A stretch of 14,422 bases of DNA, from assembly GCA_946633495.1 (NCBI GenBank), contig CAMPAX010000039.1, forward strand, positions 1 through 14,422. The letters are read 5' to 3'. Shown here one piece after another: positions 6,071 through 13,278 of this stretch. The translations under genes and the position numbers were made by a program. Each line of letters begins with the position of its first letter. Position 1 is the stretch's first letter. Below the pieces are notes generated by a model. It ran no database searches, was not told the origin of the DNA, and was given only the letters and a program-made list of their open reading frames with translations. This DNA comes from an uncultured Lachnospiraceae bacterium. GTDB lineage: Bacteria; Bacillota; Clostridia; Lachnospirales; Lachnospiraceae.

Positions 6071-7808
6071 AAGCATTTACAAGCCCGTTGATCAGTCCCT
6101 GCAGCTTCTGCTCAAATTCTTTGGATTTCGCAGCCGCATCTTCCAGAGACTCACCCTTCAGGCCGAAGTAGAACTTGATCTTCGGTTCTGTACCGGAAGG
6201 ACGTACGCACAGCCATGCGTCATTTTCCAGCTCAAAATAAAGCACATTGGATTTCGGCAGGAACGTCGGTGTCTCGGCACCGGTATGCAGGTTCCTTACC
6301 ACATCCGTATCGTAATCCCGGACCGCGATCACATCGTATCCGGAAATATTTGTCGGAATATTCTTGCGCAGCATCTTCATGATCGACTTGATCTTCTCGA
6401 CACCGTCCACACCCTTCATGGTGATGGTGCTGATGTCATCGACCCAGTAGCCGTAACGCTCATACATATCGATCATGGCATCCCAGAGGGTCTTGCCCTG
6501 GGACTTGTAAAACGTTGCCGCCTCGCAAAGAGCCATAGTCGCTACGATGGCATCCTTATCCCTTGCATGCGTTCCGATGAGGCAGCCATAGCTCTCCTCA
6601 AATCCGAACAGAAAGGTCCCGTGTCCGCTATGCTCATAGGAAAGCATCTTCTGACCGATGAACTTAAATCCCGTCAGACATTCTTCCATCTTCACGCCAT
6701 AGTGGTCTGCAATGCATGCAGCCATATTCGTGGTAACGATGGATTTGATGAGACGTCCGTCCTCAGGAAGTCCCCGGGTAGCCTGAATCTCTGAGAGCTC
6801 ATACTCCGCAAGCAGGGAGCCGGACATATTTCCTGTCAGACACTTATATTCGCCTGATTTTTCATCCTTCACATATACACCCAGGCGGTCCGCATCCGGG
6901 TCGGTGGCAAGCACCAGATCCGCATTTTTCTCTTCCGCCAGCTTAAGGGCCAGGGCAAATGCTTCCTTTGCCTCCGGATTCGGATAGGATACCGTGGGGA
7001 ATTCACCATCCGGAAGCTCCTGCTCCGGAACCACGAACACATTTGTAAAACCGAGCTCCGCCAGGATACGGCGTGCCGGAACATTGCCCGTACCGTGAAG
7101 GGGAGAATAAACCACCGTGATATCCTTCGCATACTTCTCGATGGTATCCTGATGGATCACCAGCTTCTTCAGCTCGGCGATGTAAGCGTCATCCACTTCC
7201 TTACCGATCACCTGATACAGACCCTTAGCCTTTGCTTCCTCGATGGAGATCATCCTGGAATCCTCGATGGAGAGCTTCTTCACCTCCAGCATGATCCCGA
7301 TATCGTTCGGAGGCGTGATCTGCGCGCCGTCCTCCCAATATACCTTATATCCGTTATATTCCCGCGGATTGTGGCTGGCAGTAATGTTAATTCCCGCGAT
7401 GCAGCCAAGATACCGTACCGCAAAAGAAAGCTCCGGGGTCGGACGAAGGGATTCAAACCGGAATGCCTTGATCCCGTTCGCTGCCAGCACCGAGGCAGCA
7501 ACATCCGCAAACTCCGGGGAGAATCTGCGGCAGTCAAATGCGATTGCAACGCCCCTCTTCTCTCCGTGTCTGGAAAGAATATAATTCGCAAGTCCCTGAG
7601 TTGCACGGGCAACCACGTAAATATTCATACGGTTGGTGCCGGCACCAATGATCCCGCGCAGTCCTGCGGTTCCGAACTCCAGATCGTCAAAGAACCTTTC
7701 ACGAATCTCTGCATCATCTCCCTCAATGGACTTCAGTTCCGCTCTTGTAGCCTCGTCAAAAAAGGAGCTGTTCACCCACTGCTCGTAGACCTTCATATAG
7801 TCAGCCAT
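6069..7808 (-). CDS. pgcA: Alpha-phosphoglucomutase / phosphosugar mutase
   Basis: This 579-residue cytosolic enzyme belongs to the alpha-D-phosphohexomutase superfamily and is expected to interconvert glucose-6-phosphate and glucose-1-phosphate, possibly also mannose phosphates. All four signature sites are visible: FGTAGLRG (45-52), the phosphoserine loop TASHNP (143-148, Ser145), the metal loop DPDADR (303-308), the sugar-binding loop GFEESYG (402-408) and the phosphate-binding RPSGTEPKIK (536-545). Length and motif set match the roughly 580-residue Firmicutes PgcA group rather than the shorter GlmM. The start at 7808 is preceded by AGGAGG at the right distance; an in-frame extension to 7847 would reach past the predicted transcript start. 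Glucose-1-phosphate feeds UDP-glucose and envelope glycans, a possible link to the wall-directed genes downstream. Exact sugar specificity cannot be read from sequence. Confidence 0.93.
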   Translation of the reverse strand: MADYMKVYEQWVNSSFFDEATRAELKSIEGDDAEIRERFFDDLEFGTAGLRGIIGAGTNRMNIYVVARATQGLANYILSRHGEKRGVAIAFDCRRFSPEFADVAASVLAANGIKAFRFESLRPTPELSFAVRYLGCIAGINITASHNPREYNGYKVYWEDGAQITPPNDIGIMLEVKKLSIEDSRMISIEEAKAKGLYQVIGKEVDDAYIAELKKLVIHQDTIEKYAKDITVVYSPLHGTGNVPARRILAELGFTNVFVVPEQELPDGEFPTVSYPNPEAKEAFALALKLAEEKNADLVLATDPDADRLGVYVKDEKSGEYKCLTGNMSGSLLAEYELSEIQATRGLPEDGRLIKSIVTTNMAACIADHYGVKMEECLTGFKFIGQKMLSYEHSGHGTFLFGFEESYGCLIGTHARDKDAIVATMALCEAATFYKSQGKTLWDAMIDMYERYGYWVDDISTITMKGVDGVEKIKSIMKMLRKNIPTNISGYDVIAVRDYDTDVVRNLHTGAETPTFLPKSNVLYFELENDAWLCVRPSGTEPKIKFYFGLKGESLEDAAAKSKEFEQKLQGLINGLVNA

Positions 7809-7845
7809 ACCATGCCTCCTGATCGTTCTAAACATAATCGTGGAC

Positions 7846-7851
7846 ATTGTA
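7846..7851 (-). promoter_or_regulatory. Candidate extended -10 promoter of the mutase gene
   Basis: On the minus strand TACAAT is preceded by TGG, giving an extended -10 element, with no good -35 box 17 bases upstream. Transcription would start near 7839 and give a leader of about 30 bases containing the AGGAGG site. Confidence 0.5.
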
Positions 7852-7919
7852 CCATCTTTCAGAAGAAAATGGAAGTCGATTTCCTTTGATTTGTATCCAA
7901 ATACTGTTCAAATATCACT

Positions 7920-7940
7920 TTGATTATCCGACATAATCAA
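7920..7940. promoter_or_regulatory. 21-base perfect dyad, possible operator
   Basis: TTGATTAT and ATAATCAA form perfect 8-base arms around CCGAC. The dyad lies about 70 bases upstream of the predicted mutase promoter and 20 bases past the cca stop. An overlapping alternative pairing exists: ATCCGAC (7926-7932) with GTCGGAT (7954-7960). No T run follows on the minus strand, so it is not a typical terminator; an operator is possible but the regulator is unknown. Confidence 0.4.
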
Positions 7941-7959
7941 CAATCACCCAAAAGTCGGA

Positions 7960-9309
7960 TCAATCCGTGCTCTGTTTCAGATAATCCTCCGCTTCCCTGA
8001 TGAGTTGTTCCGCGGTATTCCGCGCCGGATCCGTCAGTACAAACTCCAGCAGGTGCTGCAGGACCTTCCCCATCATAGGACCGGCCGGAACATCCATGGC
8101 TTTCAGCTCCCTCCCGCCGATGGCGAGATCCCGGACATTGAGTGCCGACTGCTCTTCCACGGTCTTCTCATACATTCGGACGATCTCATCCAGCCCCGCC
8201 TGCTTCTCATCCTCAAGGTAATCGCTCTGCCCTTTCATGTCCGCTTTCCGAAGCTCCAGATATTCCGGAAAATGCTCTATCCCCATCTTCGACATTCCCC
8301 GCCGGAACGCAGCCGGGGTAACGTCTCCCTGAATGCCGAAATCATGCCAGAGCACGAGCCTGCACACATCTTCGGTGGTCCGGTTATCCATTTTCAGCCT
8401 TTTCATGATCTCCCTGGCCAGGGGTTCTCCCACCGCAGGATGCTTCTTAAAATGGTCCACTCCTGCTTCGTCCGTAGACCTGCAGGCCGGCTTTCCCACA
8501 TCATGAAGAAGGGCCGCGTAACGCATGGTTTTGGACGGTGACACATGCTGCATCACCGCTATGGTATGATGTCCCACGTCTGTATAATGATATGGTGTAT
8601 TCTGCGGCGTCTGCATCATACGATCAAATTCCGGCAGAAACTCCGCCGTGATCCCAAGACGGTAAAGCAGCTCCATTTCCTCCGGATGAGGGGAGCAGAT
8701 CAGCTTCGTAAACTCCGTTTCGATCCGTTCCGCGCTTACATGGGTCAGGTCCTTTACATGGTTTCGGATCGCCGCTTCGGTTTCCGGCTCGATGGAGAAG
8801 CCCAACTGTGCCGCAAAACGCACTGCCCGGAAGATCCGGAGCGCATCTTCATTAAACCTCTCATTCGGATCTCCCACGGCCCGGATCATCTTTGCTTCCA
8901 TATCCTCCTGACCGCCGTAGAGGTCCACAAGTCCGCTTTCGGGATGGTAAGCCATGGCATTGATGGTAAAATCCCGCCGCATGAGATCATCTTTCAGATT
9001 TCCGGAAAATGTCACATTCTCCGGTCTCCGGTGATCACTGTAAGTTCCGTCCACACGGAAGGTCGTCACCTCATACCCCACGCCATGGTTCATGACCGTG
9101 ATCGTCCCGTGTTTCAGGCCGGTGTCAATGGTCCGGCGGAACAAGGCTTTCACCTGCAGCGGTTCGGCACCGGTAGTGATATCCCAGTCACTGGGCTCTC
9201 TGCCCAAAAGACTGTCGCGGACGCACCCTCCCACAACATATGCCTCATAACCTGCCCGATTCAGTTTTCTCAGGATCCACAGGACATCCTCCGGTATCAT
9301 GATCTTCAT
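7960..9309 (-). CDS. cca: CCA tRNA nucleotidyltransferase with HD domain
   Basis: This 449-residue enzyme adds or repairs the CCA end of tRNAs. The N-terminal class II nucleotidyltransferase head shows VVGGCVRDSLLGREPSDWDI (25-44) with metal-binding Asp41 and Asp43, RRDFTINAMAY (111-121), the neck motif RFNEDALRIFRAVRFA (151-166) and the SAERIETE helix (192-199). An HD domain follows, with LLHDVGK (267-273) and a further HD pair at 322-323, which in this family is linked to phosphodiesterase or phosphatase activity. Length is normal for HD-containing bacterial Cca. The ATG at 9309 has only a weak site (GAGTGGGAT); the ATG at 9300 is too far from it. The gene lies 68 bases after proS with a hairpin between them. 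A poly(A) polymerase of the same family is possible, though in Gram-positives this form is normally the CCA enzyme. Confidence 0.92.
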   Translation of the reverse strand: MKIMIPEDVLWILRKLNRAGYEAYVVGGCVRDSLLGREPSDWDITTGAEPLQVKALFRRTIDTGLKHGTITVMNHGVGYEVTTFRVDGTYSDHRRPENVTFSGNLKDDLMRRDFTINAMAYHPESGLVDLYGGQEDMEAKMIRAVGDPNERFNEDALRIFRAVRFAAQLGFSIEPETEAAIRNHVKDLTHVSAERIETEFTKLICSPHPEEMELLYRLGITAEFLPEFDRMMQTPQNTPYHYTDVGHHTIAVMQHVSPSKTMRYAALLHDVGKPACRSTDEAGVDHFKKHPAVGEPLAREIMKRLKMDNRTTEDVCRLVLWHDFGIQGDVTPAAFRRGMSKMGIEHFPEYLELRKADMKGQSDYLEDEKQAGLDEIVRMYEKTVEEQSALNVRDLAIGGRELKAMDVPAGPMMGKVLQHLLEFVLTDPARNTAEQLIREAEDYLKQSTD

Positions 9310-9346
9310 ACATATCCCACTCTTTCTGGATTTCGATATAACAAAT

Positions 9347-9369
9347 CAGGGACAGCGGTGCTGTCCCTG
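9347..9369 (-). terminator. GGGACAG hairpin after proS
   Basis: CAGGGACAGC (9347-9356) and GCTGTCCCTG (9360-9369) form a perfect 10-base stem with a 3-base loop. Reading on the minus strand, it starts nine bases after the proS stop and is followed by ATTTGTTATAT, a weak T tract. It probably ends the proS transcript. On the plus strand a TTTTT run (9375-9379) follows after five bases. Confidence 0.6.
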
Positions 9370-9377
9370 GTGTCTTT

Positions 9378-10814
9378 TTAATACGCACGTCCGAAGTAGA
9401 CCATCTTCTTCGCGGGCTTTCCGCAGTAGACGCAGTTCTCGGAAATGCATTCCTGCGCGAAAGGCATGCAGCGCGCGGTTGCACCGGTCTCCTCCTTGAT
9501 GGCATCCTCGCAGGCCTGATCGCCGCACCACATAGCCTTGATGAAGCCGGGCTTCGTCTCGATGATCTCCTTAAACTGCTCCCAGGACTCTGCCGTATAA
9601 GTATGTGCATCGCGATGTGCCCGTGCACGTTCCAGCATCTCCTTCTGGATGGTATCCAGAAGTGCAGGGATCAGAGTCTCCAGCTCGTCCAGCTTTACGG
9701 TCTGCTTGTCACCCGTATCTCTCCGGACGACGACTGCTTCACCGTTCTCCAGGTCGCGGGGGCCCACCTCGATACGGATCGGGATACCACGCATTTCCTG
9801 CTCTGCGAACTTGAATCCGGGAGACTTGTCGGTCTTATCGGTCTTAACACGCGCCACCTTCACCAGCTTCTCCTGCAGTGCGTCAACCGCTTCCAGAACA
9901 CCTTCTTTCTTCTGCTGGATGGGAATGATCATCACCTGGGTCGGAGCGATCCGCGGCGGGAGCACCAGACCGTCATTATCGCCATGCACCATGATCACCG
10001 CACCGATGAGACGGGTGGTCACACCCCAGCTGGTCTGATGAACGTATTTCAGGGTATTGTCTTTATCTGTATACTGCACGCCGAAAGCCTTTGCGAAACC
10101 GTCGCCGAAATTGTGGCTGGTTCCGGACTGAAGGGCTCTGCCGTCGTGCATGAGCGCTTCAATGGTGTAGGTTGCGACTGCACCTGCGAATTTCTCCTTC
10201 TCGGTCTTCTGACCGCGAACCACCGGGATCGCAAGCACTTCCTCGCAGAAATCCGCGTAAACGTTCAGCATCTGCTCGGTTCTTGCCTCCGCTTCTTCGG
10301 CAGTGGCGTGAGCTGTGTGGCCCTCCTGCCACAGGAATTCTCTGGAACGGAGGAAAGGTCTTGTCTCCTTCTCCCACCGAACTACGGAGCACCACTGATT
10401 GTAAACCTTCGGCAGGTCACGGTAGGAAGTGATATCCTTCTGATAGAAATCGCAGAACAATGTCTCAGAGGTCGGGCGTACACACATCCGTTCCTGCAGC
10501 TTACTGGTTCCGCCATAGGTTACCCACGCGACCTCCGGCGCGAAGCCCTCCACATGGTCCTTCTCCTTCTCCAGGAGACTCTCCGGGATCATCAGGGGAA
10601 GATATACATTTTCCACACCGGTCTCTTTGAAGCGCTGATCCAACTGACTCTGGATCAGTTCCCAGATGGCATAGCCTGCCGGCTTAAGTACCATGAAGCC
10701 CTTAACGCTGGTATAGCCGGTAAGGTCCGCCTTCAGGACCACATCCGTATACCACTGTGCAAAATCTTCATCCATCGATGTGATGGCTTCAACCTTTTTC
10801 TTTTCGTTTGCCAT
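9378..10814 (-). CDS. proS: Prolyl-tRNA synthetase, type 3 (archaeal/eukaryotic-like)
   Basis: This 478-residue class II synthetase charges tRNA(Pro). Seen: the N-terminal start SMDEDFAQWY (13-22), motif 2 with CVRPTSET and WEKETRPFLRSREFLWQEGH, the TSHNFGDGF region, motif 3 GLVLPPRIAPTQV, an anticodon-binding domain, and a C-terminal zinc-like domain with Cys clusters (MWCGDQAC and CVYCGKP) ending in VYFGRAY. The terminal tyrosine, the extra C-terminal domain and the absence of the 180-residue editing insertion identify the archaeal/eukaryotic-like type also found in many Clostridia, as opposed to the long bacterial ProS. The ATG at 10814 follows GAGGATAGGGAT. A 158-base leader separates it from the pseudouridine synthase gene; no T-box sequence (such as GGTGGNACCGCG) was found there. 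Confidence 0.96.
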   Translation of the reverse strand: MANEKKKVEAITSMDEDFAQWYTDVVLKADLTGYTSVKGFMVLKPAGYAIWELIQSQLDQRFKETGVENVYLPLMIPESLLEKEKDHVEGFAPEVAWVTYGGTSKLQERMCVRPTSETLFCDFYQKDITSYRDLPKVYNQWCSVVRWEKETRPFLRSREFLWQEGHTAHATAEEAEARTEQMLNVYADFCEEVLAIPVVRGQKTEKEKFAGAVATYTIEALMHDGRALQSGTSHNFGDGFAKAFGVQYTDKDNTLKYVHQTSWGVTTRLIGAVIMVHGDNDGLVLPPRIAPTQVMIIPIQQKKEGVLEAVDALQEKLVKVARVKTDKTDKSPGFKFAEQEMRGIPIRIEVGPRDLENGEAVVVRRDTGDKQTVKLDELETLIPALLDTIQKEMLERARAHRDAHTYTAESWEQFKEIIETKPGFIKAMWCGDQACEDAIKEETGATARCMPFAQECISENCVYCGKPAKKMVYFGRAY

Positions 10815-10920
10815 TATCCCTATCCTCTTTCATATAACTTTTATAGAATTCATCAAAGCGGTTCACCGCCTGATCAATATATGCCTCCTTGTATCGAACC
10901 GAGACCGAAAGACAGGTCAA
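10789..10920 (-). other. Possible small reading frame and orphan Shine-Dalgarno in the proS leader
   Basis: The leader contains a perfect AAGGAGG (10884-10890) with no ATG at the right distance. Two readings exist. A TTG at 10877 starts a four-codon frame ending TGA (10863-10865). Alternatively, a frame open from 10947 to the stop at 10789-10791 runs through the leader and overlaps the proS start by 26 bases; from a TTG at 10920 it would give 43 charged, protein-like residues (including YIDQAVNRFDEFYKSYMKED). Neither has a strong start, so this is a possibility, not a gene call. Confidence 0.25.
10840..10845 (-). promoter_or_regulatory. Possible -10 element for proS
   Basis: TATAAA on the minus strand lies 26 bases upstream of the proS start, with a near-palindrome GCGGT-TC-ACCGC (10858-10869) in the spacer region but no good -35 box. 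Low confidence. Confidence 0.3.
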
Positions 10921-10972
10921 TGTCTCACTCTTATCTGTCTGATCGTTTCAGCTCCCTGTGTCATTTTTGTCT

Positions 10973-11746
10973 TTACCAGTCGGGGTCTTCCGCATCCAGA
11001 AGGTCAAAGGCTCTTCCCTCCGGTTCTCTGTGCAGGAAAACCTCCTCACCGGTATATGGATGGATAAATGTCATCCTTGTGCTGTACAGTCCGATCTCCG
11101 GTGCAGCCGTCTTCCGCCTTGCGCCGTTCCGTCCGGATTTTCCGGCATTTGCGGATCCTGCGTTCCCGGCAGCCTTCCTTCGGTCAGCCGTTCCGGTACC
11201 ATACTTCACATCTCCCCAGATGGGATATCCATGCGCCGCCATCTGACAGCGGATCTGATGATGCCGTCCGGTTTCCAGACGGATCAAAAGATATGTAAAC
11301 AGTCCCTCATCCGTCTCGATCACGTCCAGCACCTCATAGGACAGCACCGCCTTCTTTGCACCCTTCGTCCCTTCCGGAACAACCTTTGCGATATTATCCT
11401 TTTTATCCGCCAGCAGCCAATCCGTGAAGGTTCCTTCATCCTCAGGGATCTCACCGCATACAACTGCCTGATAGCATTTTTCGATCTTCCGATCCTGCAC
11501 CAGGTCAGAGAGCTTCGCTGCCGCTTCCTCTGTCTTTGCCAGAAGCAGGATGCCGGCCACCGGCCGGTCCAGGCGGTTGATCACCGCGATATACGGCTCT
11601 TCATCCGTGTCCCCACGGTCGAACAGATAGTTCTTTACGATACTCACCATATCCTCCCGATTGGAATGGTCGGACTGGGAGGGGGTGCCGTAGGGCTTTA
11701 CCACCGCGATCATATAGTTGTCTTCATAGACAATATCGGGTTTCAT
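10973..11746 (-). CDS. RluA-family pseudouridine synthase
   Basis: This 257-residue protein converts uridine to pseudouridine in rRNA or tRNA. Family motifs: YEDNYMIAVVKPYG (7-20), INRLDRPVAGILLLAKT (56-72) with catalytic Asp60 in the usual HRLDRPVSG position (His replaced by Asn), KCYQAVVCG (90-98) and RLETGRHHQIRCQMA (156-170), followed by GYPIWGDVKYG. No S4 domain is present and the protein is short, so it resembles small Firmicutes RluA/RluD-like paralogues; the target base cannot be read. Oddity: residues about 186-213 form an Ala/Gly/Arg/Lys-rich low-complexity insertion after the KYG motif. The start at 11746 has GGAG eight bases upstream; a frame reaching 11794 lacks support. It lies 80 bases after the aminotransferase gene and may share its transcript, past a small hairpin at 11774-11789. 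Confidence 0.9.
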   Translation of the reverse strand: MKPDIVYEDNYMIAVVKPYGTPSQSDHSNREDMVSIVKNYLFDRGDTDEEPYIAVINRLDRPVAGILLLAKTEEAAAKLSDLVQDRKIEKCYQAVVCGEIPEDEGTFTDWLLADKKDNIAKVVPEGTKGAKKAVLSYEVLDVIETDEGLFTYLLIRLETGRHHQIRCQMAAHGYPIWGDVKYGTGTADRRKAAGNAGSANAGKSGRNGARRKTAAPEIGLYSTRMTFIHPYTGEEVFLHREPEGRAFDLLDAEDPDW

Positions 11747-11773
11747 GTTTTTCTCCAAATACAATCCGAAAAT

Positions 11774-11789
11774 CCTGTCACCGGACAGG
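11774..11789 (-). other. Small hairpin upstream of the pseudouridine synthase gene
   Basis: CCTGTC (11774-11779) and GACAGG (11784-11789) form a 6-base stem with a 4-base loop, followed on the minus strand by ATTTTC. It is too short for a confident terminator; partial attenuation between the two genes is possible. Confidence 0.35.
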
Positions 11790-11826
11790 GGCATGGGATT
11801 CTTCGCGCCCTCCGCCCGGACGTCAT

Positions 11827-13116
11827 TTACTCCATCTCGTCAAGGAGCTTCTTTGCACTCACAAGACGCACACACAGTGTGAAGAGCTCCGCTGCCGTCT
11901 TCAGATCCTCCAGCGGCGGAAGTGTCGGTGCCACACGGATGTTGGAATCCTGCGGATCCTTGCCATAGGGCCAGGTTGCGCCTGCACCGGTCATGGTAAC
12001 GCCTGCTTTCTTCGCCTTGGAAACAATCTCCTTTGCACAGCCCGGAAGAGCATCAAAGCTGATGAAGTACCCTCCCTTCGGTTTGGTCCATTCACCGATG
12101 CCGAGACCGCCCAGCTCACGGTCAAAAATCTCCAGAACTGCTTCAAACTTCGGCCGGATGATGTCCGCGTGCTTCCGCATATGCTCGATCATGCTGTGAA
12201 TATCCCCGAAGAACCGCACATGACGCAGCTGATTAACCTTATCGTGACCGATGGTCTGATTCCTCATCTGTGTCAGGATATCCTCCAGATTGTTGGGGGA
12301 TGTTGCCAGCGCCGCAATGCCGCTGCCCGGGAAGGTGATCTTCGATGTGGACGCAAACTTATAGACAAGGTCCGGATTGCCGGCCCGCTTGCACTCTGCC
12401 AAAATCTCGATCAGGTAATCCTGATCGTCATCATAAAGATGGTGGATACCGTACGCATTATCCCAGAAGATACGGAAATCCTTTGCTGCCGGCTTCAGCC
12501 GTGCAAAACGGCGCACTGTCTCGTCGGAGTAGGAATAACCCTGCGGATTGGAGTACTTCGGTACGCACCAGATTCCTTTGATGGTCTCATCCTCCGATAC
12601 CAGCTTCTCTACCATATCCATATCCGGTCCGATGGGAGTCATGGGAACCGGGATCATTTCAATTCCGAAATACTCGGTGATGGCAAAATGCCGGTCATAC
12701 CCGGGTACCGGGCACAGGAACTTCACCTTATCCAGCTTGCACCACGGGGTATTGCCCATGATACCGTGTGTCATGGCTCTGGAAACCGTATCATACATCA
12801 CGTTCAGCGAGGAGTTGCCGTAAATGATGATATTCTCGGGGCTGTTCTCCATCATATCCCCGATCAGCACCTTTGCCTCGTGGATTCCGGTAAGCACACC
12901 GTAGTTCCGGCAGTCGGTGCCGTCTTCACAGGAAAGATCTACCTGAGAATTCAGCGCGTCCATCATACCCATGGAGAGATCCAGCTGTTCCCTGCATGGC
13001 TTGCCGCGGCTCATATCCAGAGCCAGATCCTTCTCCTGGAACTTGTGATACTTCGCACGAAGATCCGCCAGCTCCATCTCCAATTCATCTCTGGTCATTT
13101 CAGCATATGGTTTCAA
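11827..13116 (-). CDS. Aspartate aminotransferase, type Ic (PLP-dependent)
   Basis: This 429-residue fold type I PLP enzyme matches the aspartate aminotransferase subgroup Ic (Pfam PF12897 family, characterised in Corynebacterium). It is expected to exchange amino groups between aspartate and 2-oxoglutarate. Seen: LDMSRGKPC (33-41), YGNSSLNVMYD (99-109) for cofactor phosphate, NPQG (190-193) in the place of the usual NPTG, DNAYGIHHL (219-227) with the PLP-ring aspartate, STSKITFPGSG (256-266) with Schiff-base Lys259, and SNIRVAPTLPP (391-401) with Arg394 for the substrate carboxylate. The start is TTG at 13116: AGGAGG (13125-13130) lies eight bases upstream, while the next ATG (13098) is 26 bases from it. 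Preceded by its own promoter and a structured leader. Confidence 0.9.
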   Translation of the reverse strand: MKPYAEMTRDELEMELADLRAKYHKFQEKDLALDMSRGKPCREQLDLSMGMMDALNSQVDLSCEDGTDCRNYGVLTGIHEAKVLIGDMMENSPENIIIYGNSSLNVMYDTVSRAMTHGIMGNTPWCKLDKVKFLCPVPGYDRHFAITEYFGIEMIPVPMTPIGPDMDMVEKLVSEDETIKGIWCVPKYSNPQGYSYSDETVRRFARLKPAAKDFRIFWDNAYGIHHLYDDDQDYLIEILAECKRAGNPDLVYKFASTSKITFPGSGIAALATSPNNLEDILTQMRNQTIGHDKVNQLRHVRFFGDIHSMIEHMRKHADIIRPKFEAVLEIFDRELGGLGIGEWTKPKGGYFISFDALPGCAKEIVSKAKKAGVTMTGAGATWPYGKDPQDSNIRVAPTLPPLEDLKTAAELFTLCVRLVSAKKLLDEME

Positions 13117-13124
13117 ACCTTTTT

Positions 13125-13130
13125 CCTCCT
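13125..13130 (-). promoter_or_regulatory. AGGAGG site that sets a TTG start
   Basis: A perfect AGGAGG on the minus strand stands eight bases before TTG (13114-13116), which reads into the aminotransferase. This decides the TTG rather than the in-frame ATG at 13098. Confidence 0.8.
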
Positions 13131-13147
13131 CTTGTTCTATAGGATTC

Positions 13148-13193
13148 CATTCGTACCGACAGCAGGCTCCCGATTCTGCCCGGAAACCGAATG
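13148..13193 (-). other. Stepped hairpin in the aminotransferase leader
   Basis: Three nested stems are visible: CATTCG with CGAATG (13148-13153/13188-13193), CCG with CGG (13156-13158/13181-13183), and GCAG with CTGC (13162-13165/13176-13179). They lie in a leader of about 90 bases. No known riboswitch was recognised. Confidence 0.35.
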
Positions 13194-13212
13194 CGCCCGT
13201 AATTAGTCAATT

Positions 13213-13240
13213 ATTGTAGCACATCTTGTCTGCTTTTCAC
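13213..13240 (-). promoter_or_regulatory. Candidate aminotransferase promoter
   Basis: On the minus strand GTGAAA (13235-13240) and TACAAT (13213-13218) are 16 bases apart. Transcription would start near 13206. It lies in the gap after hflX, where no convincing terminator was found. Confidence 0.5.
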
Positions 13241-13278
13241 AGAGGGAAATTACAGAAACTCACATTTCTTCTCATATA

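Noticed and set aside
8545..9381. 278-codon open frame on the plus strand
   Set aside because: Antisense to cca, which is complete with all family motifs.
10815..10972. T-box riboswitch in the proS leader
   Set aside because: The conserved T-box core was not found; a GGTGAACCGC stretch is only superficially similar and is not followed by a terminator.
9603..11246. 547-codon open frame on the plus strand
   Set aside because: It lies antisense to proS and to the 3' half of the pseudouridine synthase gene, has no ribosome site, and its translation shows no domain; it reflects codon bias of the opposite strand.
10958..11968. 336-codon open frame on the plus strand
   Set aside because: Antisense to the pseudouridine synthase and the end of the aminotransferase; no recognisable protein features.
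12169..13206. 345-codon open frame on the plus strand
   Set aside because: Antisense to the aminotransferase, which has all PLP motifs and its own promoter and ribosome site.
13241..13278. Terminator after hflX
   Set aside because: Only a 5-base AGAAA/TTTCT pairing is present, without a T run.
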